Source: a virus. Taken from it: DNA of 58,730 nt. The DNA lies in IMG/VR virus record IMGVR_UViG_3300008110_000203, positions 1-58,730 of that record, one strand, 5' to 3'. Shown here piece after piece: positions 17,767-27,445 of this stretch (position 1 is its first letter; each line of letters opens with the position of its first letter). Made by a program: the position numbers and the translations under genes. Under the pieces are notes generated by a model. The model had not been told where the DNA came from and ran no database searches. It saw only the letters and a program-made list of their open reading frames with translations.

Positions 17767-18303
17767 TCACGCTCCACGAGGGTGCCGCACCATAACCTGA
17801 AACACAAACTGTGCCACAACTTGAGCACTCCGCACAAACGATGCAGGGTCTACGCTCGTGCGTCGCACGGTCTGAACAACGTAAGGATCATACTCTGTTG
17901 GACTGGCGTCCTGCAAGAACGGATTGGGTGTGGTCAAAAGCGATTGGCGGATTATTGACTGCCACTGAGAAAAAGACTCGAACGTCGTCAAATTGGATTG
18001 AGGGCAGTTCTCGACGATGAGGATAGCGACACGAACAATCTCGTCATCCGCTGTCGAGACGCCGGACGGGGTGGCTGTGTCAACCGGTAACGCCGACACA
18101 AGAATGGCCGGCAACGGGATGTTCCCTACACCGCTCGAAGTGCGTGTCTGCTCGGACCCTTCCAACGCTCGGACTTGGCGGATTGCAGAAGGGTGAACCT
18201 GCCGGCACCGCTCCCCCTCGACCGGCACAAATTTGTTTTGTGCGGCCAAGGTCTGCAGAATCGTCAGGGTGCGAGACAGGATTCTCGTTTCAGGAGACGA
18301 CAT
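17767..18303 (-). CDS. Putative tail terminator / tail completion protein
   Basis: The protein has 178 aa. It begins MSSPETRILSRTLTILQTL and overlaps the end of the upstream gene by 14 nt. It alternates helices and strands, with a central DDEIVRVAILIVENCPQ strand and a C-terminal strand-rich region (VAQFVFQVMVRHP). Size, fold pattern and position directly before the tail tube fit tail-terminator proteins that cap the tube. No sequence motif proves this. Confidence 0.55.
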   Translation of the reverse strand: MSSPETRILSRTLTILQTLAAQNKFVPVEGERCRQVHPSAIRQVRALEGSEQTRTSSGVGNIPLPAILVSALPVDTATPSGVSTADDEIVRVAILIVENCPQSNLTTFESFSQWQSIIRQSLLTTPNPFLQDASPTEYDPYVVQTVRRTSVDPASFVRSAQVVAQFVFQVMVRHPRGA

Positions 18304-19447
18304 ATCCGATATCCTTCAGCCGCAGCCCGTACCAATACTGAAGTTCAGAACGCATGTTGGTGACGTTTCGGTTATCCGCGGCTAAGGCTTCGCGGACTGC
18401 GTCCGCGAGATTGGACTTCGACACCAGTTTTTCGTTGTGGTTCCCCACCGGGCGTGTGCCATATTCGTCTTCGGCTAAGCGGAACACCAGGCTTTGCATG
18501 GCCCCGCCCGCGCAGTCAATGTGGGTGGACGCCACGTAAGCCACCCCGCTCGCCGATGCGGTTGTGTCTGACACTCGCACTTGCGTGGAGGATAAGAACG
18601 CTGTCACCAGCATTTCCGACACGGGGGTTTCTAAGACCGACGGGTCTTGTGCGTAATCGCCGTACGAGCCGACAGGGGGTGTCGTCGCGCTAGCCGACAG
18701 CCTCAACACCGCACCAACAAAAGCGGGTGTCACTATCGGGTCTGAAAAGGTGGCGATCCCGTCGGCAACGCTGACCGTTCCTCTCGACTCCCGGACAAGT
18801 AACTGCGACGGGCGTCGGGCTTGGTACATGTACGCCAGTTCTGTGGGTGTGTAGATCTCGCACGGTATCCACAGGCACCATCGCCCAGGGTGCCGGGGGT
18901 CCGCAAAAATCGAATACTGCGTCGGCAACGTCGGCGACCACGAAAACCCCTCTTGGATTTGAAACGCTGTTGTCGGAGAAACCCGCCACATCCGGATGTT
19001 TTGGTGGCCTTCGTACACCACTATGACATCACTTACCTCAGCAGGTAGGGGGTACAGTACCTGCTGCAGCACATAACTCACGTTAGTCAGGTCTACGGCA
19101 GGTCTGGTCTCTGGGTACAGCTCAACCTGTGTAGAGCTGAGCCTACGGAAAATAGGGTACCACGTGCGATCTATGAGAAGGTGTTGGGTAGGAGCCATCT
19201 CCGGAAACGTGTTCCCGGTGAGGGTGACCAACCCGGTGTTTTTGGAGAACGACACAGTGCCTGTGTTTTGGCCGGGATACACCCGCAGCACTCCCGAACG
19301 GTGGAAGTAACTCCAGCTTGCGAGAGTGTGCATGCGCCCCCACGCCATCTGCACAGCGTTACGTACGCGCTGCTCCAGACTGCCCGACAGTATGGTGTCG
19401 AGCTGGGTGGCCAAAAAACTCATGACGTCCGCAAAGCTAAGTAGCAT
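18290..19447 (-). CDS. Putative head-tail adaptor / connector protein
   Basis: This 385-aa protein starts MLLSFADVMSFLATQLDTIL. An early helical region (VRNAVQMAWGRMHTLASWSY) is followed by a beta-rich body. A helix-rich N-terminus of the type VRNAxxxAWxxxxxxxxWSY is common in phage adaptor or neck proteins that attach to the portal ring. The C-terminus (NLADAVREALAADNRNV) is helical again. It overlaps the 219-aa gene by 11 nt. The call comes from this pattern and from its place between portal and tail genes. Confidence 0.5.
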   Translation of the reverse strand: MLLSFADVMSFLATQLDTILSGSLEQRVRNAVQMAWGRMHTLASWSYFHRSGVLRVYPGQNTGTVSFSKNTGLVTLTGNTFPEMAPTQHLLIDRTWYPIFRRLSSTQVELYPETRPAVDLTNVSYVLQQVLYPLPAEVSDVIVVYEGHQNIRMWRVSPTTAFQIQEGFSWSPTLPTQYSIFADPRHPGRWCLWIPCEIYTPTELAYMYQARRPSQLLVRESRGTVSVADGIATFSDPIVTPAFVGAVLRLSASATTPPVGSYGDYAQDPSVLETPVSEMLVTAFLSSTQVRVSDTTASASGVAYVASTHIDCAGGAMQSLVFRLAEDEYGTRPVGNHNEKLVSKSNLADAVREALAADNRNVTNMRSELQYWYGLRLKDIGYVVS

Positions 19448-20096
19448 CTTTGAAAACCTTGGCGCACTGCTCCAGTGTCGTGGGTGCGTTTCGAACGTCG
19501 TCAGCGGTTACCAGCTTGGTGTGCTGGTAAATCACCTCTTCCTTCAGGTCTGCATCCGACACATTGCGGTACGTGTCTGGCTGCTCCTGACGGTATTCGT
19601 TCATATACCTCTGAACAATGTCAGGGGCCATGCGAACAATCTGCGGGGTGGGCGTGACTTGGTCGCCGACTACTTCCCAGTCGCCCTGCACATCGCGGCC
19701 CCGCTCCCGAGCATACTCCTGCACACTCTGCAGAGAGTTTTTGTGGGTGACGACCGCACGAGGGTCCCCGGGGTACTCAACCAGGCCGCGGTACACCACA
19801 GCGTCGGCTGGCAAATCCTCGCCGGTTTTTGCCCGGTAGTTTTTGCGGTACAGCGCCAACATCTCAGGGCAACCCCGGAACGTTTTCTCGACATTGCCCT
19901 CGTTCGCCATCACCATGCGATCATCGACCCCGGTTGTGGGGGCCTTCCGACACGCCAGCATGGCCGCCATACGCACGCCCTCGCGGGCTACTATGGTGTC
20001 AAAGAACGCCACGGCTTCCGGCCCGCAGGCCCACACCGCCTCAAACTCAGACTGATCCGACAAACGACTGTACCGCTGTGGGGGTTTACTGGACAC
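19437..20096 (-). CDS. Hypothetical head-module protein
   Basis: The protein has 219 aa and starts with GTG at 20096, overlapping the portal stop by 11 nt. It is mostly helical and rich in charged residues. Segments such as GCPEMLALYRKNYRAKTGED and PDIVQRYMNEYRQEQPDTYR look soluble. No motif was recognised. Lying between portal and adaptor genes, it may be a neck, minor-head or portal-associated protein. Confidence 0.5.
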   Translation of the reverse strand: MSSKPPQRYSRLSDQSEFEAVWACGPEAVAFFDTIVAREGVRMAAMLACRKAPTTGVDDRMVMANEGNVEKTFRGCPEMLALYRKNYRAKTGEDLPADAVVYRGLVEYPGDPRAVVTHKNSLQSVQEYARERGRDVQGDWEVVGDQVTPTPQIVRMAPDIVQRYMNEYRQEQPDTYRNVSDADLKEEVIYQHTKLVTADDVRNAPTTLEQCAKVFKDAT

Positions 20097-22245
20097 GGTT
20101 ATTCCTTTCCATTTCGGCTTGCTCTTGCGCGAACAACAGATTCTGAATGTGGGTCTCGTCCTGCTGCCTCATCTTTTGTGCGTGCTGCAGTTCGGCGAAC
20201 CGCATTCGCTGCATCGCCGGGGCAGTAGCCCCCTGCGATTTGAAATTCGCATCCACCAGTCGGGCCGTGGTTTTGGCGCGGGTTTCGTCCGTATCTGCTG
20301 CAAGTTTCGCCAACTGAGCCGCCGTCATCTGCTGCTGCAACTGCATCGCTGCCGGGTCTGGCTGCTGTGACCACCCCTGCATGACAAACGCGGCAGGGTC
20401 TTTCAACTGCATCGCACTGAAATACCGTTGCGTCAGATTGTTCAGGGGCGTGGTGTCCCCTGTAGTCTGAGCGTACGACTGCAGCACCGGCAGCAGGAAC
20501 GGAAGGATCCTCTCGTGGTCTGCGATCTCTTTGTCGTTGTCGGGACGCCGCATTTCCGTGACCTCGACGGAAGCGTCAAACTGCCTGACGAGCTGCTCAA
20601 ACGGGATAGCACGGACCTGCTGCTCCCACACCTGAGAACCGTACGGGCCAAGCAGAGGAGTCAGGGACTCCCCGGTTACGTACTGAGCGCACAACCACAG
20701 CTCTTTGGTAGCGACGCGGCGAAGGAATTCGGCAACGTCTTCCGCCATTTTGTCTGGCCGGACCGCACTCTTTTGTTGTCGCAACTGCACATCAGCAACT
20801 ACGCGGGATTGCTTTGTTGCGATCCCGTAGCTGAGGTCGTCAAGCCCAGTGGCCTTCTGGAATTGCCTGTCAAGGTACTCGACCCACTGCAACAAGTCGC
20901 CCCCGACCGCGGGCCTCTGCAGGTACGTCATCACCTCAGAAATGGACTGCTGAGCTGCTGAGGTCAGTTTGATAACGCAGGGTGTGGCTTCGCTGTTAAG
21001 CGCCTCGTTGACCTGCTGCGCCATGTGCTCGTAAACGCCGATTATATCTCTTCGACGGTCGTAGCTCATCTGCAGGTGACTGACAAGCAGGATGTTCATC
21101 GCCAACAGGTAGGGCAGGCCCGGTGCCAAGGGCGCTATCGGCCACGGACTTCCGGCTAGCGGGTAAAACTCCAGGAACTCACAGGGCCACCGGCGGTCTT
21201 TCCAGCATTCGAAGACGCTCCCAAAGCGAGATGTCCTCCACCGCAGTGCTTCTCGGATCGCATCAGGAGGAGCTTGTTCGACCAGAGTCGGGGGGAGATT
21301 CAACGGGTGAGGCAGGTTTTTGGTAAACGCAATGTAACAGTATTCCCCAGCGACCTCATCCATCGCTTGACCCAAGGCCGCGTCTATCCCATGCACACGA
21401 GCGCCGATCCCGCCACAACTCCAGACCTCGTGCCATTCGACCATGTCTTGGTAGTACTGATGGGATTGCTGGACTTGGCTCTGTTGCCACGCCCACTCCG
21501 CGCTCACGCTGGTGCCTTTTCCGGCTAAATACCCCGGGGGGTAACCAAAACGCCTCTCGACCACCCACGCAGGTTCGACGTGCGTCCTCGAGATCCACTT
21601 TGCTGAGGCTCGCGTCGCGTCGCGACAGTCCGGGTCGATCAGTAGCTCATCCTGCCGACCGGCGAATGAGCCCACCATAGGGGATCCGTCAGCCCTGTGA
21701 GTGTAGGTTTCGGTCCACAAAAGGCCAAGGCCCGACACCAACGCATCTTGGACCACGAGCTGTGCTTCGGCTAAAGCCGTGCCCGTCGGGTGCGAGTCCA
21801 GCATGTAGTTAAGCACTTTCTCACACAGCTTGTCCCGCACAGCGGTAGTCGCCGACTGAGATTGCTCCATTGCCTGCATCTGCTGGAGAAAAGCTTCGTC
21901 CTGAACACCAAACACCTGCGAGAGTATCTCGGTCTGGGACGGCGGTGTTATCGAATGGACTTGCCTCCGAGGGTTACGCCATAGCATGCTCGGCCCAATC
22001 ACCGAGACAAGCTCAAACGATTTGTTTATGGAGATCGCAAACTGCGGCTTGGGGACTTGCGGGTAGAACTCCTTGCGAACATCGTCACCCCACTGAGCCC
22101 CCGGGTCCGACCCGTAGAACTTGCGGCACAGGCGCGCGCAGGTGTCAAAACGGCTCTTGGCCGCTTTTGCCGCCTGTAGCCGGGCAGACCACTGCGTCAC
22201 CAATGGCCCCAGCAGCGCACGCTGTACCTGTTCGTATGTGATCAT
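20086..22245 (-). CDS. Portal protein
   Basis: The protein has 719 aa. It starts MITYEQVQRALLGPLVTQW and shares an ATGA overlap with the gene before it. The long helical N-terminal stem, the DPDCRDATRASAKW-like wing region and a long helix (HLQMSYDRRRDIIGVYEHM) are typical of large portal proteins of the P22-like/DUF type. The C-terminal 120 residues are a Gln/Ala-rich coiled coil. Portal dodecamers form the DNA channel at one capsid vertex and dock the terminase. TerL lies just upstream in the same transcript, which supports the assignment. Confidence 0.7.
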   Translation of the reverse strand: MITYEQVQRALLGPLVTQWSARLQAAKAAKSRFDTCARLCRKFYGSDPGAQWGDDVRKEFYPQVPKPQFAISINKSFELVSVIGPSMLWRNPRRQVHSITPPSQTEILSQVFGVQDEAFLQQMQAMEQSQSATTAVRDKLCEKVLNYMLDSHPTGTALAEAQLVVQDALVSGLGLLWTETYTHRADGSPMVGSFAGRQDELLIDPDCRDATRASAKWISRTHVEPAWVVERRFGYPPGYLAGKGTSVSAEWAWQQSQVQQSHQYYQDMVEWHEVWSCGGIGARVHGIDAALGQAMDEVAGEYCYIAFTKNLPHPLNLPPTLVEQAPPDAIREALRWRTSRFGSVFECWKDRRWPCEFLEFYPLAGSPWPIAPLAPGLPYLLAMNILLVSHLQMSYDRRRDIIGVYEHMAQQVNEALNSEATPCVIKLTSAAQQSISEVMTYLQRPAVGGDLLQWVEYLDRQFQKATGLDDLSYGIATKQSRVVADVQLRQQKSAVRPDKMAEDVAEFLRRVATKELWLCAQYVTGESLTPLLGPYGSQVWEQQVRAIPFEQLVRQFDASVEVTEMRRPDNDKEIADHERILPFLLPVLQSYAQTTGDTTPLNNLTQRYFSAMQLKDPAAFVMQGWSQQPDPAAMQLQQQMTAAQLAKLAADTDETRAKTTARLVDANFKSQGATAPAMQRMRFAELQHAQKMRQQDETHIQNLLFAQEQAEMERNNRVQ

Positions 22246-22559
22246 GTGTCAATGATTTGTGGCCACAACGCCCGCGGCAGCCACACCCCTCTGTTAAGGA
22301 CATTAACGTTGGTCAACCGCTCGTCGCCGAAAATGCACACGCCAGTTTTTGACACCCAAGAACTGGTTCCCTGATCCCACACAGTCAGACTCACCTGTCC
22401 CTGATCACACAGCTCAACGACAGTCGCCACGCTGGGTCTCGCTGTCATATCTCCCCGGTGGAAATACCACACTGTGTCCCCCAGCGTGACCGGCACAGAC
22501 TGGTGCCCGCCGTTTGGGATCGGGACTGAAAACGACCGCGTCAAAATTTCTTGTCTCAT
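22242..22559 (-). CDS. Hypothetical small protein between TerL and portal
   Basis: The protein has 105 aa from the ATG at 22559 (MRQEILTRSFSVPIPNGG). This start was chosen because it overlaps the TerL stop as ATGA and has a GGGG site just upstream. It is a beta-rich protein with several Trp residues (VTLGDTVWYFHRGD, SLTVWDQGTSSWVS), suggesting an SH3/OB-like small barrel. It has no recognised family. Its position within the packaging genes suggests a head-completion or packaging accessory role. Confidence 0.55.
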   Translation of the reverse strand: MRQEILTRSFSVPIPNGGHQSVPVTLGDTVWYFHRGDMTARPSVATVVELCDQGQVSLTVWDQGTSSWVSKTGVCIFGDERLTNVNVLNRGVWLPRALWPQIIDT

Positions 22560-24289
22560 ACTGCCCCCGGAGCGCCTAACATGATCATCTGTTTTGCAGG
22601 GGAGTTGTTCCCCGACAGGTTCTGCCAAAATATACCTTCCTGTTCGAACATCCGCAACCCTGGGTTGTTTCTGGATTCGGGGCTCACCACGCGAAAGGTT
22701 GGGTCGGAACCCGCCCAGTACTCCAGAGTGTCGAGCACGTCATGCACTTGCCCTTCGGCGATCTTGTCCTGCACCTCGTCCCGGCGAAGCATTTTCCGGA
22801 TGGATTTGAGCTGGTCTATCAGCTTAGGGCAAGAGCGGGCGTAGATCCGCAACTGCGGTCGAGGACAATCGACCCGACCCCGCATCCACGCACGTAGTTT
22901 GAGTGTTCGCACCGCCCAGACGTGCTCGCTCGGCATGAACTCAAAACCCGTGGCCACGTTGCGGACACCAACGGCCCGGAATTCCTGAGAGTATTGGTAG
23001 GCTACCCGATGTGCAAAACCCATCGGTGTTTGGGCGCCGGCTTTTTTGTCGATGATGAACCGGGCGTAGGTGCGGGTGGGTTCTATCGCTCTGATCCGCA
23101 GCGCCATGTCACGAGCGTCGATACGGGGAATGTTCATCTCCCGGTAGACGATGTAGTAGGGCATTCCGCAGTCCCAGTAATCGGGCGTCGGGATCGCACA
23201 CCACAACACGGCGGGGCTGGTTGTTCCGGGGTCCAGTATCAAATCGACCGGCCAATCGTCAGGAACCGTCCCGTTCAGGCGTCGCATGACGTCAGTGACC
23301 CTGTCGTTCATGTCGTCGTTATCTCCGTAATCAACGACGTGGAGGTCCTCGCTGAATTCCGGGTACGCCAATATTCCTTCCGTGGGGAACTCCCCAAAAT
23401 CTCGAGCCAGTCTTTCGGCTTCGCTCCAACCTTCAGACCGTTTTCGGATTTCGTCCTTATCGACAAACGGGGAGTTTGACCCGACAAAAGTAAACCTGAC
23501 GACGTCCGCGGTTTTTCTCTCCCCTCTGGCGACCTCGCGGGCTTGGGTTTTGGCACGATCGCATAGTCTCAACAACGCCGGGGTCTTCAAGTCTGGCCAC
23601 GACGTCCAATACAGCCTGCCTTTGCGGTCGCTGAGACGGCTCTGCCATTCCGAGTAGTACTCGGAAAACTGGATTTCTTCGTCGATCCACAGGATGTTCA
23701 CCGGGTCGCCGCGCTTGACCTTTGCGGTCGAAGCAAATGCGTATATCATGGAGCCATTACGTAGGGTCATACTGGTGAGCTTGTGCTCGGCCTTGTTCTC
23801 CCAGGTTTCGTTTATGACCTCTTCGTCGGGGATCAGGGGAGGTGCTGGCACTCTGCCGTCCGGACCGATCTTGTCGTCCCCGGGCACAACACCGGGTTGC
23901 CACGCGCGTAGTTTCCCTGTCACAGGGTCTTGCACGCAGTCGTACGCCCCAGGCTGCCGCAGCAGGCGGTAAAGCGTTTGGCCGATGTGGCTGAGCTGCA
24001 GCCCCACAAGCCACACAACAACGGGCCGATTAGCCCACGCCTTCTCGCGGATATTGTGCTTAGACCCGTCGGAAAACGTGATGGGTCTGTTTCGGGCGTA
24101 CGCAGCTATGAGCGCGGCGACGATGGTGCTCTTGCCAGACCGCGTGCCCCCCTGCACCAGATGTTCTGTGGCTTTGGCTAGAATCACTGGCTCTTGGTAC
24201 GATGTTGGCCGGAAGATTTCAAGGCCGTCGTTCCCCCGCTGGAGGAGTCTGGCGGCGGCCATCAGAGCCTGTGTGAGCTGATCTGTCAT
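22556..24289 (-). CDS. terL: Terminase large subunit
   Basis: This 577-aa packaging ATPase and nuclease has a Walker A motif at about residues 47-55 (GGTRSGKST). Walker B with the catalytic Glu is at about 200-205 (LWIDEE). A C-terminal RNase H-like nuclease region contains VDLILDPGTTSPAVLW and a later FIIDKKAG segment. It powers DNA translocation through the portal and cuts the concatemer. The start overlaps the upstream stop as ATGA. No typical small subunit lies beside it; the protein at 26780-27445 is a weak candidate. Confidence 0.9.
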   Translation of the reverse strand: MTDQLTQALMAAARLLQRGNDGLEIFRPTSYQEPVILAKATEHLVQGGTRSGKSTIVAALIAAYARNRPITFSDGSKHNIREKAWANRPVVVWLVGLQLSHIGQTLYRLLRQPGAYDCVQDPVTGKLRAWQPGVVPGDDKIGPDGRVPAPPLIPDEEVINETWENKAEHKLTSMTLRNGSMIYAFASTAKVKRGDPVNILWIDEEIQFSEYYSEWQSRLSDRKGRLYWTSWPDLKTPALLRLCDRAKTQAREVARGERKTADVVRFTFVGSNSPFVDKDEIRKRSEGWSEAERLARDFGEFPTEGILAYPEFSEDLHVVDYGDNDDMNDRVTDVMRRLNGTVPDDWPVDLILDPGTTSPAVLWCAIPTPDYWDCGMPYYIVYREMNIPRIDARDMALRIRAIEPTRTYARFIIDKKAGAQTPMGFAHRVAYQYSQEFRAVGVRNVATGFEFMPSEHVWAVRTLKLRAWMRGRVDCPRPQLRIYARSCPKLIDQLKSIRKMLRRDEVQDKIAEGQVHDVLDTLEYWAGSDPTFRVVSPESRNNPGLRMFEQEGIFWQNLSGNNSPAKQMIMLGAPGAV

Positions 24290-26808
24290 ATCCCACCATG
24301 TTGGCTGAACCGGGACAGCAGATTGCGAACCAACGCCATGCCAGCCGGTGTGATTAGGTCAGGAGCCTGCTTCGGGTCCAGTGGCGAGGCGGTTTCGGTG
24401 ACACCCAGAAGATCTGCGTAGTCGTACCCGCCTCTGGCCGGGAGATTTCGGTAGCCCATTTGCGGGTCGTACACTTTCGGGATTTCTTGGTTGAAGTACT
24501 GAAACGCCGCAGACATCGCAGGGCTGCTGGTGGATGTTGTTGCGGCGAAGTTCTCGAACCCTCCGGCAAAGGCTTCCTCTCGGTCTCGAGTCCACGGATT
24601 GCCCGGCATAAACCGGCGGCGCAGGTAGTGGGACATCTCGTGCGGTGCTGTTGACGGATCCGGACCAAAAGCCATCAACGTTGTCCCGTCCGGACTGAAT
24701 TGAATAGCTCCTCGAGGTGTTTGGTCGGCTAGCGGCGATTGCGTGTAGAGGTTCGGGTCGGGTCCCTCTGGGTTCAATCCGGCCAACAACCTCGCTATTT
24801 TTTCGTTTGGTGTGTTGGCGGGCGCCATACCTATTCTGTTAAGCAACGACGGGTCGTGGACTGCGGCCTCAATAAGCCCCGGAAACCCATCGCCTTGGGC
24901 TGGGAGCATCTCCACTCTTAGCCTATAGTTTACTTTATTTGCGTCACTGAGCCTTCTGGCCTCAGCAAACGCAGCCGATCGTTCGCTCCCGACGGGGAGA
25001 GAGTTTGCGTGTTCGTACAGGTCTCCAATACGTTTTTGTGTGTCTGTAAATAGATAGTCCGGAGCGTGTTGCCCCGCCCACGACGTGTGGCCTACCGGAG
25101 GTTGTATAGAAAACAAGTGTATTTGGGGGTCGCCCCCTCCGTACTCGTTGGCGTACACCTTGGCGCCTGAAATAGCTCTTAACAATTCTTCGTCGTTTCT
25201 GGCTGCGTACCCGTACAGCCCATTTCCCAGAGGGCGTAGTCCTCCGGGCTCCCCGGATCCAAGAAAGCTTTTGTCAAAATCTCGCCAGTTACTACCCCCA
25301 TGAACAAACACCCAATTTTTATCATCCATCAGAGTGTTCTGTGGATTTAATGGAGACTGGTACAGCATCCGCGGGTCGGCATCTTCCGGACCCACCCCAG
25401 CCGCCGCCAAACGGTCTCGAACGCCTTCAGAAGACATCATCTCCGTGCGCGGGTTTTTCGCCAAAACAAAGTCGCCGAATTGCAGCACCTCGTCGGCGTC
25501 AACAACACGCGACCGGTGGTCGTCCGACAGGTAGAAGTAGGAGTGCCGCTCGGGGTTGTACCCAACCTGCCGCCATTGCGGATCCCGCATCTTCGCTTGA
25601 ATCTCGCTAAGCACTTGATCCGGGGACGTGAGAGCCCCCACCCGACCCGCAACCACGGCCCACGAGTTTTTACTGGCTTCTCCCGCCGCAACTGCTGCCG
25701 GGCCCCGAGGCCCGGCAGAAAACTGGTACTCTTCCAAAGGCGATTTTACGTTTGTTTTGTTTCCTCCGGCCAGCCCAAAACTTACTTTGCCTGTTTCGTC
25801 CGGCAGGAGCTGAACAGCTCGGGCGTAGTTGAGCCCGTCTTTCCCGTGCAACGTGACGACAGGGTTATTCCGCGCGTACTCATTGATGTCCAGACGGGCC
25901 CCTACCGGCATACCAACAACCGGGGAAAGGTCATCCAAACCCTTTGCCGCAATCCGCTCCGGGCTGTTGGAAAAACCCGGAGGCATGCGGTCGCGCAAGG
26001 TTGTCAGGTGGTCTTCTGACCGAGGAACTGGCGCCCTCCCCGACTCACCCATCAAGCGGTTGTACTGGTCTTGGTCGATTCTGCCGGCAAACAGGTCGTT
26101 CGCCTCGTCCTGCATCAATCGTGGTCGAGGTATTGCCGGCTGTTGCAGGGGCGATTCCATCAACTGATCAGCAACCGCGGAAGTCGCTGCGATCCCGGCA
26201 ACAGCGCCCTCCAGCCGCTTAGCGGTTACGCCGCCGTAGACCAAGTTTGGGTCTTTCTTCTGCGCAATCGTGGCGGCATCGAGCAGTGTCATTGTGTGCT
26301 CGCCAGACTCGCCGTACGCCTCTACCATCTCTCGACCAAGGCGTTGCCGTTCCGGGTTTCGTTGCAAGGCCTCCAAAGCTGCGTTGTGGGTTGTGGCCTT
26401 TTTCCCCGCACGAAATAGCTTGCCGAGTTTTAGCGCAGAAACCACGTTCAGCGGGTCCGTCAGGATCTCCACCCCAAACCCAGCCAGGTCGCGAAGGCCT
26501 TCCATCGGATCGTCGAGCCAGCCAGCCATGCCGGTCTCTTTGTTCGGGGCTGTAACACCCCAGTGATCCAGAACATCTCTCCCCGTCACTCGGTTGTCGG
26601 CGCTGAACGGAGACGCAAATTGGTCGAGTGGGTTTCTCCCGACGAGCAGGTCTCTGACGGAGCTGCCGGGCAGGTCGAAGGCGTTCCCCACGGCGTCCAG
26701 CACCGGGCTGTAATACTCGCTGCCGGGGGCTCCGGCCACAGCACCTGCAGTAAGTCCGTACGTCGCGTACGGTGCGTACCTACCAGCTCGTTGGAGAAAC
26801 GTTCGCAT
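24286..26808 (-). CDS. Polyvalent internal protein: ART-like and HExxH metallopeptidase-like domains
   Basis: The protein has 840 aa from the ATG at 26808; a TTG one codon earlier is possible. Residues 40-124 carry the module shared with the 1838-aa protein (GRDVLDHWG, NKETGMAGWLDDP, EGLRDLAGFGVEILTDP). Around 440-475, HSYFYLSDD with ADEVLQFGDFVLAK resembles a small polyvalent-associated domain. Around 497-580, VFVHGGSN and FLGSGEPGG with GNGLYGYA look like an ADP-ribosyltransferase fold. At 723-727, HEMSH with a downstream EEAFAGGFE fits a zinc metallopeptidase. Phage polyvalent proteins with such domains are thought to enter the host with the DNA and counter its defences. Domain calls are from memory. 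Confidence 0.7.
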   Translation of the reverse strand: MRTFLQRAGRYAPYATYGLTAGAVAGAPGSEYYSPVLDAVGNAFDLPGSSVRDLLVGRNPLDQFASPFSADNRVTGRDVLDHWGVTAPNKETGMAGWLDDPMEGLRDLAGFGVEILTDPLNVVSALKLGKLFRAGKKATTHNAALEALQRNPERQRLGREMVEAYGESGEHTMTLLDAATIAQKKDPNLVYGGVTAKRLEGAVAGIAATSAVADQLMESPLQQPAIPRPRLMQDEANDLFAGRIDQDQYNRLMGESGRAPVPRSEDHLTTLRDRMPPGFSNSPERIAAKGLDDLSPVVGMPVGARLDINEYARNNPVVTLHGKDGLNYARAVQLLPDETGKVSFGLAGGNKTNVKSPLEEYQFSAGPRGPAAVAAGEASKNSWAVVAGRVGALTSPDQVLSEIQAKMRDPQWRQVGYNPERHSYFYLSDDHRSRVVDADEVLQFGDFVLAKNPRTEMMSSEGVRDRLAAAGVGPEDADPRMLYQSPLNPQNTLMDDKNWVFVHGGSNWRDFDKSFLGSGEPGGLRPLGNGLYGYAARNDEELLRAISGAKVYANEYGGGDPQIHLFSIQPPVGHTSWAGQHAPDYLFTDTQKRIGDLYEHANSLPVGSERSAAFAEARRLSDANKVNYRLRVEMLPAQGDGFPGLIEAAVHDPSLLNRIGMAPANTPNEKIARLLAGLNPEGPDPNLYTQSPLADQTPRGAIQFSPDGTTLMAFGPDPSTAPHEMSHYLRRRFMPGNPWTRDREEAFAGGFENFAATTSTSSPAMSAAFQYFNQEIPKVYDPQMGYRNLPARGGYDYADLLGVTETASPLDPKQAPDLITPAGMALVRNLLSRFSQHGGI

Positions 26809-27445
26809 CAATCACCACCACCTTCGGCGGGGACAAAACCTGCATCGCGGATGAAACCACCAATTGAGGGTCTATCTGGGATATTCTGCTCAAAATGTCA
26901 ACCCGAAACAAGGGGTCGTGCTCGAGGCGGGCGAAAGCGGCCTGGGAGGCCACCGCCATGAGCTGCCCCTCGTCCATATCTCCGAGAGGGTCCGAGTCTC
27001 CCACCAGCTTATCGCGGGAATTTATGAGTGTGCTCAGCAGCTCGTACAGCCCTTTGACGAGCTTGAGGTCAACGGACTGGAACATTGCCTGCTCTGGCGT
27101 CAGGCCCTCCCCTCGTGCCGTCTTGAAGTCCTCGACGAGGCGGTCGGCGAGCTTTTCCGGACCCCCGAGGTTTTCTATCACGCGGTCGGCGAGGTCGAGG
27201 CCGTACGGGCGGCCTTTTTTCCGCACCGCTGCCAGGGCTTTTCGCCACTCAGAGGGATGCTCTCCGCTTAGCAAAGACGCGGCGGTGCGCTCCGCCAACT
27301 CAGTGCATGACATGCAAGATGCTCCATCAGCCCGTGGAGTGTATGGCATACCACAAATGGGGCAGATCACTCGCCCCGGGAATTGCTCACTAAACACAAT
27401 CGGCGGGCTGTGGCCCGCCGATTGCGTTGCGTCTCCGCCTGACAC
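26780..27445 (-). CDS. Zinc-ribbon helical protein; weak small-terminase candidate
   Basis: The protein has 221 aa with a GTG start at 27445. Near the N-terminus CPIC and, 16 residues later, CMSC form a plausible zinc ribbon. The remainder is helical: LADRVIENLGGPEKLADRL, LVKGLYELLSTLINSRDKL and a region ending EGQLMAVASQAAF. It lies upstream of the polyvalent protein and TerL. A helical protein at this place could act as small terminase or as a head-assembly factor, but no HTH motif is obvious. A perfect 12-bp hairpin lies within its first 20 codons, so the true start may be later. Confidence 0.5.
   Translation of the reverse strand: MSGGDATQSAGHSPPIVFSEQFPGRVICPICGMPYTPRADGASCMSCTELAERTAASLLSGEHPSEWRKALAAVRKKGRPYGLDLADRVIENLGGPEKLADRLVEDFKTARGEGLTPEQAMFQSVDLKLVKGLYELLSTLINSRDKLVGDSDPLGDMDEGQLMAVASQAAFARLEHDPLFRVDILSRISQIDPQLVVSSAMQVLSPPKVVVIDANVSPTSW
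27397..27424 (-). other. Perfect 12-bp hairpin at the 5' end of the zinc-ribbon gene
   Basis: CAATCGGCGGGC and its exact reverse complement flank a 4-nt loop. No T-run follows on either strand, so it is not a standard terminator. It falls inside or just before the start of the 26780-27445 gene and could limit its translation. Confidence 0.6.

Noticed and set aside
16678-17958. Plus-strand 426-aa frame
   Set aside because: It is antisense to the tail-tube and neighbouring genes and shows shadow composition (Arg/His/Val-rich, no motif).
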